Positions 17,569-25,780 of a stretch of 43,254 nt of DNA are shown in pieces. Location of the stretch: positions 1-43,254 of the forward strand of contig CANBOV010000013.1 of assembly GCA_947371275.1 (NCBI GenBank), read 5' to 3'. Source of the DNA: Flavobacteriaceae bacterium. Its GTDB lineage: Bacteria > Bacteroidota > Bacteroidia > Flavobacteriales > Flavobacteriaceae. Numbering within the stretch: position 1 is the first letter of the stretch; the number at the start of each line of letters is the position of its first letter. The translations under genes were made by a program, and so were the position numbers. Below the pieces are notes generated by a model. That model saw only the letters and a list, made by a program, of their open reading frames with translations. It was not told the origin of the DNA and did no database searches.

Positions 17569-18609
17569 GTGAATATACATGAAAATTACATAAAGCGTTG
17601 CATCCAATTAGCAAAAAATGGACTGGGAACCACGTTCCCAAATCCTTTAGTGGGTAGTGTAATAGTATACAAAGACAGAATAATTGGTGAAGGTTGGCAT
17701 AGAAAAGCAGGAGAACAACATGCCGAAGTAAATGCAATACATTCCGTTAAAGACAAATCATTATTATCAAAAGCGACTATTTATGTTTCGCTTGAACCTT
17801 GCAGCCATTTTGGAAAAACACCTCCTTGTTGTGATTTAATAATTAAACATAACATTCCAAATGTCGTTATAGGAACTATTGATCCTAATAATAAAGTTGC
17901 AGGAACAGGAATTAAGCGTTTAGTAGAAAATGGTGCTAATGTAAAGGTGGGTGTTTTAGAAAAAGAATGTAATGAACTAAACAAACGCTTTTTTACATAC
18001 CACAATAAGAAACGTCCTTACATTATATTAAAATGGGCTGAAAGTCACGATGATTTTATAGCCCCATTAGAAAAAGACAAGATAAAACCCGTTTGGATTT
18101 CAAATGGTTATTCTCGCCAAATCGTCCATAAATGGCGGAGCGAAGAACAAGCTATATTAGTAGGCACTCAAACCGTTTTAGACGACAATCCTATTCTTGA
18201 CGTAAGAGATTGGAAAGGCAATAATCCTATACGAATCGTTCTAGATCGAAATAGAAAAATCCCATACAACTTCAATGTGATGGATAAAAATATCAAAACC
18301 ATAATCATCACTGAACAAGAAAATTTAGTATCGGATGAAAATCTTATTTTCGAAAGTGTTATCTTTGATAATCAGCTAAGCAAAAAAATTATTGAAATTT
18401 TATATAAATTGGGAATACAATCTGTATTCATTGAAGGAGGAAAACAAACACTTCAAACTTTTATAGATGATAATCTTTGGGATGAAGCTAGAGTTTTTAA
18501 AAGTAAAACAATATTAGCAGACGGGATTAAAGCACCTTTTCTGAAAGGGTTCTCCCTAATCAGCAAGGTTAAAGACGACGAACTTAAACTTTTTTACAAC
18601 CATGATTAA
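17569..18609 (+). CDS. ribD: Bifunctional riboflavin deaminase/reductase RibD
   Basis: 346 residues from the GTG at 17569. Catalyses the deaminase and then the reductase step of riboflavin synthesis. The N-terminal deaminase has the family start NIHENYIKRCIQLAKNGLG, the zinc motif HAEVNA (51-56) and PCSHFGKTPPCC (Cys78, Cys87). The C-terminal reductase has HKWRSEEQAILVGTQTVLDDNP and SVFIEGGKQTLQTFID. The frame is open up to 17485, but that segment is antisense to the GNAT gene and does not resemble RibD. No in-frame ATG fits, so GTG is the start, possibly on a leaderless mRNA. The 3' end overlaps the HAD gene by eight bases. Confidence 0.94.
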   Translation: MNIHENYIKRCIQLAKNGLGTTFPNPLVGSVIVYKDRIIGEGWHRKAGEQHAEVNAIHSVKDKSLLSKATIYVSLEPCSHFGKTPPCCDLIIKHNIPNVVIGTIDPNNKVAGTGIKRLVENGANVKVGVLEKECNELNKRFFTYHNKKRPYIILKWAESHDDFIAPLEKDKIKPVWISNGYSRQIVHKWRSEEQAILVGTQTVLDDNPILDVRDWKGNNPIRIVLDRNRKIPYNFNVMDKNIKTIIITEQENLVSDENLIFESVIFDNQLSKKIIEILYKLGIQSVFIEGGKQTLQTFIDDNLWDEARVFKSKTILADGIKAPFLKGFSLISKVKDDELKLFYNHD

Positions 18610-19210
18610 TACTATTATATTCGATTTTGGTGATGTTTTTATCAATCTTGACAAAGAAGCATCTAAAACTGAATTTGCAAAATTAGGATTAGATGGCCCC
18701 AACGAAGATTTAATAGCATGCAATGATCTTTTTGAAAAAGGGCAAATTACAGAATTACAGTTCATTGAAACATTCTTCAAATTCATACCAAACGCCAATA
18801 TTCAAGACATTCGGAATGCTTGGAATGCCTCCATCGGAGACTTCCCGCTATATCGACTAGAATTTTTACAAATGCTATCAACAAGATACCGACTATTTCT
18901 TTTAACTAATACCGATGCAATACACATAAATCGCTTTGAACACAAAGTTGGGATGTCGTTTTATAGTGATTTCTATCGCTGTTTTGAAAAAGTATATTAC
19001 TCATATGAAATGGGAATGCGTAAACCAGATCCAGAAATTTTCAATACATTATTAAGAAAACACGATTTATCGCCTAAACGAACATTATTTGTAGATGATA
19101 AAAAATCTAATACTGATATTGCTCAAAACTTAGGGATACATGTATGGAATTTACAAGTAGGATCAGAAGATGTTGTTAATTTATTAGACCAAAAGCATTT
19201 GCCATTATAG
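18602..19210 (+). CDS. HAD-superfamily hydrolase, subfamily IA
   Basis: 202 residues. Motif I is TIIFDFGDVFINLD, motif II LLTNTD, and motifs III-IV read GMRKPDPEIFNTLL and TLFVDDKKSNTDIAQNLG. Where most HAD phosphatases have DxDxT, this protein reads D-F-G-D-V, as in YihX-like (glucose-1-phosphatase) members that read FDLGNV. A sugar-phosphate phosphatase is a reasonable guess. It overlaps the ribD end by eight bases. In riboflavin synthesis a HAD phosphatase is needed for the step after RibD, and this one could serve it, but that is inference from position only. Confidence 0.88.
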   Translation: MINTIIFDFGDVFINLDKEASKTEFAKLGLDGPNEDLIACNDLFEKGQITELQFIETFFKFIPNANIQDIRNAWNASIGDFPLYRLEFLQMLSTRYRLFLLTNTDAIHINRFEHKVGMSFYSDFYRCFEKVYYSYEMGMRKPDPEIFNTLLRKHDLSPKRTLFVDDKKSNTDIAQNLGIHVWNLQVGSEDVVNLLDQKHLPL

Positions 19211-19213
19211 ATT

Positions 19214-19822
19214 TTGAATATTGAAGATACTTATAAAACTTTAGCACAACCATCCAACGAAATTCTTTTTAAAGAAAAAAATAGTAAATTTTATGGTTAT
19301 GCTTTCCCTGTACTAACAGAAGAAGAAATAAAACATAACATAGAAAAATTACGTAAACAACACTATGGAGCAGTTCATTTTTGCTATGCTTATCAATTAG
19401 GAACAGATACTATTTATTTTCGTGCTAATGATGATGGAGAACCAAGCAACTCTGCAGGTTTGCCAATTTATGGACAAATTCAATCTTTTGGAGTTACAAA
19501 TGTACTTATTGTAGTAGTGAGGTACTTTGGAGGTACAAAATTAGGAGTCAGTGGCTTAATAACTTCTTATCGCACTTCAGCTCAAAAAGCCTTAGAAGAC
19601 TCTGAAATTATAGAAAAAACAATAAATATTCATTATTTGGTTTCTTTTGATTATAAAAATATTAATAAAGTAATGCGCTTAATCAAAGAAAAAAATCTAG
19701 ATATTATATCGCAAAAAATGGATGAAAGTTGTCAAATTGAAATCGCTGTCCGAAAAAAAAATGCACAATTAATCTTAACTACTTTCTCCACTTTATTTGA
19801 AATTAATATAAAAAAGATTTAA
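19214..19822 (+). CDS. YigZ/IMPACT family protein
   Basis: 202 residues, starting at a TTG four bases after the HAD stop codon. The conserved start region DTYKTLAQPSNEILFKEKNSKF supports the TTG. The family signature is clear: HFCYAYQLG, DDGEPSNSAGLPI, VVVRYFGGTKLGVSGL. IMPACT proteins have two domains; the N-terminal one has a ribosomal-S5-like fold. Function in bacteria is unsettled. It is the last gene of the ribD-HAD-yigZ run and ends five bases from the convergent thioesterase gene. Confidence 0.92.
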   Translation: MNIEDTYKTLAQPSNEILFKEKNSKFYGYAFPVLTEEEIKHNIEKLRKQHYGAVHFCYAYQLGTDTIYFRANDDGEPSNSAGLPIYGQIQSFGVTNVLIVVVRYFGGTKLGVSGLITSYRTSAQKALEDSEIIEKTINIHYLVSFDYKNINKVMRLIKEKNLDIISQKMDESCQIEIAVRKKNAQLILTTFSTLFEINIKKI

Positions 19823-19827
19823 AAAAA

Positions 19828-20226
19828 TTAATCCTTCAATACATCTAAAACAAATTGTGGTGGAGCAATAGGCTTTCCTAAATTTATATCTACAAAAACC
19901 AATAAAAAATAAGCAGTTGTTAATAACTCGCTATTTTCATTACGGATTTCGCAATCAAATTCAATCTTTACTGAACTTTGACTTTTGAACTTAGTTACAA
20001 CAGTAAGTAAGTCGTCATAACGTGCTGGTTTTTTGTAATTTATAGTCATAGAAACTATAGGTAGGGCAATTCCGAATTCTTCCAAATATTTATACGAAAT
20101 CCCTTTGTCTCTAAGCCATTCCACACGTCCCATCTCAAAATACGGCACGTAATTCCCATGATAAACTACACTCATTTGGTCAGTTTCTGAGTAACGAACT
20201 CTTACTTGTATACTATGTTCTTTCAT
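19828..20226 (-). CDS. Acyl-CoA thioesterase, YbgC/4HBT hotdog family
   Basis: 132 residues. The hotdog-fold signature VRYSETDQMSVVYHGNYVPYFEMGRVEWLR contains the catalytic-type Asp (TDQM), followed by the DLLTVVTKF and SSVKIEFDCEI strands. Family members hydrolyse short-chain or aromatic acyl-CoA thioesters. The gene is divergent from dnaA. No clear promoter box is seen upstream. Confidence 0.92.
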   Translation of the reverse strand: MKEHSIQVRVRYSETDQMSVVYHGNYVPYFEMGRVEWLRDKGISYKYLEEFGIALPIVSMTINYKKPARYDDLLTVVTKFKSQSSVKIEFDCEIRNENSELLTTAYFLLVFVDINLGKPIAPPQFVLDVLKD

Positions 20227-20318
20227 CTATTCATTTTAGCAGTTAATCTATGTTTTAGGTTTCCTTTACAATAATATTTTTAAAAAATCAATACCATTAA
20301 AATTTTTTTTAACGAATT

Positions 20319-20362
20319 TTATTCACATATTTGTTATCCCAAAAAACAGGAAGTTTTTCACA
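20319..20362 (+). promoter_or_regulatory. DnaA-box-like cluster upstream of dnaA
   Basis: TTATTCACA at 20319-20327 matches TTATNCACA exactly. TTTTTCACA at 20354-20362 differs at one base and TTATCCCAA at 20334-20342 differs at two. All lie in one orientation in the 188-base AT-rich gap before dnaA. This fits autoregulation or part of an origin. Confidence 0.5.
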
Positions 20363-20414
20363 TTCTTCTTCGGTATAAAAACCTATAAGTAATTACAATA
20401 ATTTTAAACAAAAC

Positions 20415-21842
20415 ATGAGCAAAACTGCGCAATCGGTATGGGAAAACTGTCTACTATTTATAAAAGACAATATTCAAGAGCAAGCTTTTAAAACTTGGTT
20501 TGAACCGATTAAGTCCGTTGAGCTAACAGACAATGCATTATACATACAAGTTCCTAGTAAATTCTTTTACGAATGGCTTGAAGAACATTATGTGAAGTTA
20601 TTGAAAGTAGCGCTAACTAAAGAACTTGGTAAAAACGCAAAGTTACTCTATAAAATTAAAATGGAAAACACTTATGGCAATAAACAACCGTTCACAGAAC
20701 AATTGCCAAGTGCACATCGCAGTCCTATAAAATCTCAAGATGTTGATGCTCCTTTTAAAAACTTAAATCCTGAATTAAAAAATCCGTTTGTAATTCCTGG
20801 TATAAGAAACTTAAAAATTGAGTCTCAATTAAATCCAAATTATAGTTTTGATAATTTCTTAGAAGGCGACTCAAACCGTTTGGCTCGATCAGCAGGTATG
20901 GCTGTTGCAAATAAACCAGGCGGAACCTCTTTTAACCCATTATTAATTTTTGGTGGTGTTGGATTAGGAAAAACTCACTTAGCTCATGCAATAGGTGTTG
21001 AAATCAAAGATAAATATCCTGAAAAAACAGTTTTGTATATTTCAGCTGAGGTATTCACCCAACAATATATAGATTCCGTTAAGAAAAACAATAGAAATGA
21101 TTTTATACATTTCTACCAATTAATTGACGTATTAATCATCGATGATGTCCAATTCCTATCTGGAAAATCAGGAACGCAAGATGTTTTCTTTCATATTTTT
21201 AATTATTTGCACCAAAACGGAAAGCAAGTTATCCTTACTTCTGACAAGGCACCAGTTGATATGCAGGACATTGAACAACGTTTACTATCACGTTTTAAAT
21301 GGGGACTTTCTGCTGAATTACACCAACCCGATTACGAAACACGTATTTCTATATTAAAAAACATCCTTTACCGAGATGGCGTTGAAATGCCAGAAGAAAT
21401 CATAGAGTATGTAGCTAGAAATATAAAATCAAATGTAAGAGAACTTGAAGGAGCGATCATCTCTTTAATTGCTCAATCATCCTTCAACAAAAAAGAAGTA
21501 ACCTTAGATTTAGCAAAAAGTGTAGTAGAAAAATTTGTAAAAAATGTAAAAAGAGAAATCTCTATTGATTATATACAAAAAGTTGTTTCAGATTATTTCC
21601 AACTAGATATAGATACTTTGCAATCTAAAACTAGAAAACGTCACGTTGTTCAAGCCCGTCAATTAGCGATGTTTTTTGCTAAGAAATTTACCAAATCTTC
21701 ATTAGCTAACATTGGATCTCAAATAGGAGATAGAGATCACGCCACTGTATTACACGCCTGTAAAACCGTAGATAACTTGGTTTCAACCGACAAACAATTT
21801 AAAAAGTTTGTAGAAGATATTCATAAAAAATTATCCCTATAA
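20415..21842 (+). CDS. dnaA: Chromosomal replication initiator protein DnaA
   Basis: 475 residues, the usual length. Binds DnaA boxes and melts the origin. Domain I: VWENCLLFIKDNIQEQAFKTWF. Linker about 90-140. AAA+ domain with Walker A GGVGLGKT (180-187), Walker B VLIIDDVQFL (about 239-248), sensor 1 LTSDKAPVD and arginine-finger region LLSRFKWGL. Domain IV ends with the DnaA-box-binding signature GDRDHATVLHACKTV. It is followed by a phosphatase and a methyltransferase gene. I recall the same three-gene order in other Flavobacterium chromosomes. DnaA-box-like sites lie upstream. Confidence 0.97.
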   Translation: MSKTAQSVWENCLLFIKDNIQEQAFKTWFEPIKSVELTDNALYIQVPSKFFYEWLEEHYVKLLKVALTKELGKNAKLLYKIKMENTYGNKQPFTEQLPSAHRSPIKSQDVDAPFKNLNPELKNPFVIPGIRNLKIESQLNPNYSFDNFLEGDSNRLARSAGMAVANKPGGTSFNPLLIFGGVGLGKTHLAHAIGVEIKDKYPEKTVLYISAEVFTQQYIDSVKKNNRNDFIHFYQLIDVLIIDDVQFLSGKSGTQDVFFHIFNYLHQNGKQVILTSDKAPVDMQDIEQRLLSRFKWGLSAELHQPDYETRISILKNILYRDGVEMPEEIIEYVARNIKSNVRELEGAIISLIAQSSFNKKEVTLDLAKSVVEKFVKNVKREISIDYIQKVVSDYFQLDIDTLQSKTRKRHVVQARQLAMFFAKKFTKSSLANIGSQIGDRDHATVLHACKTVDNLVSTDKQFKKFVEDIHKKLSL

Positions 21843-21854
21843 TTTGCTTTTTGA

Positions 21855-21871
21855 CTAAGTTTGCAACTTAG
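21855..21871 (+). promoter_or_regulatory. -7 box inside a perfect inverted repeat before the phosphatase gene
   Basis: CTAAGTT-TGC-AACTTAG is a 7-bp perfect inverted repeat that contains an exact TAnnTTTG box (TAAGTTTG, 21856-21863), 20 bases before the phosphatase ATG. It could be a repressor site on a promoter, or a small hairpin after dnaA. Confidence 0.4.
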
Positions 21872-21882
21872 AATAACTTATT

Positions 21883-22350
21883 ATGCCCGTTAAAATTTTA
21901 ATGGTATGTTTAGGAAACATCTGCCGATCTCCATTAGCAGAAGGATTGCTTTCATCAAAACTTCCAAAAGACAAATTCATTATTGATTCAGCAGGCACTG
22001 GAGCCTACCATATAGGAAAACAACCTGACCAAAGATCTATTCACGTAGCAAAAAAAAACGGCATAGATATCGCTTCCCAAAAAGCAAGACAATTCACTTC
22101 TCATGATTTCGAAAATTTCGATTATATATTTGCTATGGACAATTCCAATTATGACAACATAATTGATTTAGCCAAAAACGAAGTTCATAAGGCTAAAGTC
22201 GATTTGATTCTAAATCACTTATTCCCTGGAGAAAATGTTGATGTGCCAGATCCATACTATGGTTTGCAAAATGGATTCGATATGGTCTACGAAATGCTAG
22301 ATGAAACCTGCACTATTTTAGCCAAAAAATTAATCGACAAACATTCTTAA
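21883..22350 (+). CDS. Low-molecular-weight protein-tyrosine phosphatase
   Basis: 155 residues. The catalytic loop CLGNICRS (Cys9 to Arg15, CX5R) lies at the N-terminus and the general acid is in VPDPYYG, together defining the family. Members dephosphorylate phosphotyrosine, and some act on arginine phosphate or on polysaccharide-export kinases. No kinase or capsule genes are near, so the target is unknown. It follows dnaA after 40 bases and precedes the methyltransferase by nine bases, suggesting one transcript with the latter. Confidence 0.94.
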   Translation: MPVKILMVCLGNICRSPLAEGLLSSKLPKDKFIIDSAGTGAYHIGKQPDQRSIHVAKKNGIDIASQKARQFTSHDFENFDYIFAMDNSNYDNIIDLAKNEVHKAKVDLILNHLFPGENVDVPDPYYGLQNGFDMVYEMLDETCTILAKKLIDKHS

Positions 22351-22359
22351 ATAGAACAC

Positions 22360-23082
22360 ATGAAACCAGTTGCGCTCAAAGGAAAATTGTATTTGATCCC
22401 AACAACTTTGGGCGAAATGGAACCTAATGATGTTTTACCCCAAACGGTTAAAAGAACCATAGATTGTATTGATCAATATATTGTTGAAAATGAAAAAACA
22501 GCTCGTAGATTCATCAAATCAGTTCATCCTGAAAAGACCCAATCTAGTTTAAAACTCACAACATTAAATAAACATACTGAAATTTCAGAACACAACACTA
22601 TGATTTCTCCTTGTCTTAATGGAATTAATATTGGATTAATGAGCGAAGCAGGATGCCCTGGAGTAGCAGATCCCGGAGCTGTTATTGTAAAACTTGCTCA
22701 TGAAAAAGGAATACAAGTAATACCCCTTGTTGGCCCTTCTTCTATCCTACTAGCACTAATGGCTTCTGGAATGAACGGACAAAGTTTTGCTTTTAATGGA
22801 TACCTTCCTATAGACAAAAACGAAAAAAAAACTGCTCTAAAGAACTTTGAAAAATTATCTTTTGATAAAAATCAATCTCAGTTATTTATAGAAACTCCAT
22901 ATCGAAACAACAAACTCTTAGAAGACCTACTACAAACCCTTCAACCTAACACAAACCTATGTATTGCTGCTGATATTACTCTACCCACAGAATACATCAA
23001 AACTCACCGAATAACAGAGTGGAAAAAAATAAAAGTCGATTTACATAACCGACCTACTATTTTTATTGTTCATAAATTGTAA
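22360..23082 (+). CDS. Tetrapyrrole-methylase-fold SAM methyltransferase (RsmI-like)
   Basis: 240 residues. The pattern GKLYLIPTTLGE at the start, GLMSEAGCPGVADPGA, LVGPSSILLALMASGMNGQSFAFNGYLP, and IETPYRNNKLLEDLL follow the RsmI (16S rRNA 2'-O-methyltransferase, C1402) family. It is shorter than typical RsmI (about 280), the second residue pattern of the first loop differs (PTTLGE, not PTPIGN), and an insert holds IKSVHPEKTQS. It is therefore best called an RsmI paralogue of unknown substrate. It is probably co-transcribed with the phosphatase. Its stop codon abuts that of the convergent gene. Confidence 0.88.
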   Translation: MKPVALKGKLYLIPTTLGEMEPNDVLPQTVKRTIDCIDQYIVENEKTARRFIKSVHPEKTQSSLKLTTLNKHTEISEHNTMISPCLNGINIGLMSEAGCPGVADPGAVIVKLAHEKGIQVIPLVGPSSILLALMASGMNGQSFAFNGYLPIDKNEKKTALKNFEKLSFDKNQSQLFIETPYRNNKLLEDLLQTLQPNTNLCIAADITLPTEYIKTHRITEWKKIKVDLHNRPTIFIVHKL

Positions 23083-23718
23083 TCAATCTATTTTAGCGTT
23101 TTTTACCGCTTTAATACATTGAGTTTCATATCCCCCAAAATCACTTAGGTAAGTTCGAACAGAAGTTCCATATCCATCTCTGCATTTTCTTAATCCATTT
23201 GTATTTAGGAACCGTTTAACAGAACCGGAACCACCAAGATGAGCTGCTGCTAATATACCCGATTCTGTAATTTTTACTCCATCTATAACTTTACCTTCAA
23301 AATAACGAATATAGTCTTTTAACTCATATTTGTTCTTGGATAGTAAAACAACAAAAGCTTCTTCTTGTAATTCGGGGCTGTCTAGAAAATTATTACTGTT
23401 CTCAATTCCTATCGATTTCAAAGTTTGAGTCCCAAATTGATATTTACCTAAATAACCAATAGAATTAATTTTTTTATATCGACCTAAAGATTCTTTACGA
23501 GCTATGGCTTCCTTATAACCAATAAAATATTTTCCTTTATAGGGTATGGTAAGTACCATAGTACCAAGTCCATTTTCTAAAGGATAATCATAGGACAATA
23601 AATTGTTTTGTACTACACTAATCAAAGTAGTGTTTTGAGAACTGATGGTCTTAAAACCTAAACTTATAAAGGCCACCGTAAGTAGAATTGAAGTATAAAA
23701 AATTCCTTTTTTTATCAT
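23083..23718 (-). CDS. Secreted lysozyme/transglycosylase-like protein
   Basis: 211 residues. The N-terminus KKGIFYTSILLTVAFISLGF is a signal peptide or anchor. The segment EAIARKESLGRYKKINSIGYLGKYQFG resembles the catalytic Glu region of lysozyme-fold enzymes (Glu76), and SGILAAAHLGGSGSVKRFL with YGTSVRTYLSDFGGYE resembles the later part of the fold. Relatives in flavobacteria are often labelled peptidoglycan-binding LysM proteins, but no LysM motif is seen here. It probably cleaves peptidoglycan in the periplasm; activity is inferred. It has a good promoter (23766-23797). Confidence 0.75.
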   Translation of the reverse strand: MIKKGIFYTSILLTVAFISLGFKTISSQNTTLISVVQNNLLSYDYPLENGLGTMVLTIPYKGKYFIGYKEAIARKESLGRYKKINSIGYLGKYQFGTQTLKSIGIENSNNFLDSPELQEEAFVVLLSKNKYELKDYIRYFEGKVIDGVKITESGILAAAHLGGSGSVKRFLNTNGLRKCRDGYGTSVRTYLSDFGGYETQCIKAVKNAKID

Positions 23719-23765
23719 TAATTGTTATTTCTCAAGCGCTGTCACCGACATGAAATTTCCGGATG

Positions 23766-23797
23766 CAAATATACAACTAATTTTATAAAATTGACAA
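23766..23797 (-). promoter_or_regulatory. Promoter of the lysozyme-like gene (TTG-N21-TATATTTG)
   Basis: On the minus strand TTG (23795-23797) and TATATTTG (23766-23773) are 21 bases apart, within the accepted 17-23 range. The leader is about 40 bases. Confidence 0.65.
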
Positions 23798-23815
23798 TCA
23801 AGCAGTTAAACCGCT

Positions 23816-24724
23816 TTAAAAATAGATTAAATGCATCTTTGATCCTCCATTACCCTTGATTTCAAAGGCGGGAGCCGGAATCTTAAAAGTATTAAAAACT
23901 GTTAAAAGTGTCTTAATAAAATGGGACTTCGTCTTAATTTTAGTCAAATCAACATCTAAGCTTAGGTAAAATTGACGATATCTTTTACTTTCGGGCAGAA
24001 AAATTGTGTTTACAAATTCATCTGTTCCAGTAATCATTCCTTCTGCTCCATAACCTAAAGCAATATTTAACCATTTTGGAAATAAAGGTGACTTTGTAAA
24101 TGAATACAGGTTTGCAGAAAGCCAGTAAGTTTGACCATTGTAATCTTTCAATAATTGTTCCTGTAAAGTACTTCCTAAAACATTCGGCCTCCTAGTTGCA
24201 TAAGGCGTTGCATGAAAAGAAAATTTTGGAACAATACGCTGCTCATTCCAAAGTAATTCTTGCGAAACATACAATGCTGTTCCTGACACATTCGCAACTT
24301 CATCTCCAATCGAAGCTCCCCAATTCGCAGAATACCCATCAAAAACTTCAACAGTAGTCATAAAAGCCAATCCAATAGTTGCCCCAAACATCAATTGATT
24401 TTTCCTACTAACGCCGGCCCATTTCAAAGAATTAGCTCCAATACTCCCTAATTGATATGACGAAAAAACGTGTCCCATTTTATCCATTTGCAACCATTCA
24501 GCATTGTCATTAATAAAGTGAAAATTTGACCTAGGATAATCTGCATACCATATTTGATTCAAACCAATAAGAGCAACCGAACCTGCAGTAGCTTCAGTAA
24601 AAGCAACCGTTTTGAGCCGGCTTTTATTTAAAGTATCTGATGGCTTTAATAAGGAATCTAGTGAATTTTGAGCAAAAACTAAACTCGTAAAAGACAAAAA
24701 AAGTATGTGAAATTTAGTTTTCAA
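23816..24724 (-). CDS. DUF2279 family protein
   Basis: 302 residues. MKTKFHILFLSFTSLVFAQ is a signal peptide. The motif WLQMDKMGHVFSSYQLG and the later TVEVFDGYSANWGASIGDEVANVSG, with an inner hydrophobic stretch, match DUF2279 (related to the YfiM lipoprotein). A later part is rich in aromatic and alternating residues (YWLSANLYSF, LNIALGYGAEGM, RQFYLSLDVDL), suggesting an outer-membrane-associated beta structure. No function is known. It is the last gene of the dapF-GNAT-mltG run. Confidence 0.82.
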   Translation of the reverse strand: MKTKFHILFLSFTSLVFAQNSLDSLLKPSDTLNKSRLKTVAFTEATAGSVALIGLNQIWYADYPRSNFHFINDNAEWLQMDKMGHVFSSYQLGSIGANSLKWAGVSRKNQLMFGATIGLAFMTTVEVFDGYSANWGASIGDEVANVSGTALYVSQELLWNEQRIVPKFSFHATPYATRRPNVLGSTLQEQLLKDYNGQTYWLSANLYSFTKSPLFPKWLNIALGYGAEGMITGTDEFVNTIFLPESKRYRQFYLSLDVDLTKIKTKSHFIKTLLTVFNTFKIPAPAFEIKGNGGSKMHLIYF

Positions 24725-24727
24725 AAA

Positions 24728-25768
24728 TTAACGATTCGTTCCTTGGGCGTTTAACCAAGTAACATATTTTTTTCTATTAACATCATGTTGAGCCATAGTG
24801 GCCGCAAACTCATGATATCCAAATCGTTCAACACTAGCACAAAAATAGATATAATTATGCTTGGCAGGATTTAAAACAGCATCAATAGCATCTACATCAG
24901 GCATCGCAATAGGCCCGGGAGGCAAACCTAAATTTTGATATGTATTATAAGGTGAACCTATAAACAAGTCATTATACAAAACCCGTTTTATCACTTGTTC
25001 AAAATCATGATCTCTTAATTTTAATGCATAAATAACTGTTGGATCTGCTTGCAAAGGCATCCCTTGAGCCAATCGATTTAAGTATACTCCAGCCACTATA
25101 GGTCTTTCACTTTTCTTTACAGTCTCTTTATGGACTATTGATGCCAAAGTTATTACTTGCACTGGAGTTAAATTCAAATTAGAAGCTTTCTGTACTCGCT
25201 CTTTGGTCCAAAAACGATTGTACTCCTCCAACATTTTTTCTCGAAATTTTTCTGCCGAAACATTCCAATACACTTCATAGGTATTGGGCAAAAACATGGC
25301 AAATACATTATTTTTTGTAAATCCATTTTTATGTAGAAAAACCGTGTCTCGAAAAGTTTCTAACAGCTTTGTAGTATCCGGTTCAATTTGCGAGCTTAAT
25401 CGTTCACATAAATTTTCAAGCCTTTCTTGATTATTGAACGCCAATTTAACAGGCACATTCCTCCTCATAGCCGAAACCAATTGAAACGCACTCATCCCTT
25501 TTTTTAACAAAAACCTCCCGGGCTTAACATTCTCTGGATAAGATCTACTATTAGCAATGAATTCAAAATCACTTATATTCTTTATATAAGGAGAAAGTAT
25601 TTTCTCTACTTCTTGATATTTGCATCCTGTAGGAACTTGAACATATACTTCGTCTTGATCGAAATTCGTATTCGATGTAAAAAATTTAACAAAAACCACA
25701 ACTACAACTAGTAGAAAAACTACGGTCAAAATTTTAAAAATCGTATTTCTATTTATATTCAAAACCAA
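24728..25768 (-). CDS. mltG: Endolytic transglycosylase MltG
   Basis: 346 residues. Cleaves nascent peptidoglycan strands in the periplasm and so sets glycan length. One membrane anchor lies at residues about 10-30 (FKILTVVFLLVVVVVFVKFF). The YceG domain follows; the catalytic glutamate is Glu215 in ASIVHKETVKKSERPIVAGV, and NRLAQGMPLQADPTVIYAL and GLPPGPIAMPDVDAIDAVLNP are the family blocks. It lies 13 bases after the GNAT gene on the same strand and is likely part of the dapF operon, which links diaminopimelate synthesis with cell-wall cutting. Confidence 0.95.
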   Translation of the reverse strand: MVLNINRNTIFKILTVVFLLVVVVVFVKFFTSNTNFDQDEVYVQVPTGCKYQEVEKILSPYIKNISDFEFIANSRSYPENVKPGRFLLKKGMSAFQLVSAMRRNVPVKLAFNNQERLENLCERLSSQIEPDTTKLLETFRDTVFLHKNGFTKNNVFAMFLPNTYEVYWNVSAEKFREKMLEEYNRFWTKERVQKASNLNLTPVQVITLASIVHKETVKKSERPIVAGVYLNRLAQGMPLQADPTVIYALKLRDHDFEQVIKRVLYNDLFIGSPYNTYQNLGLPPGPIAMPDVDAIDAVLNPAKHNYIYFCASVERFGYHEFAATMAQHDVNRKKYVTWLNAQGTNR

Positions 25769-25780
25769 TACTGTTTTAGA

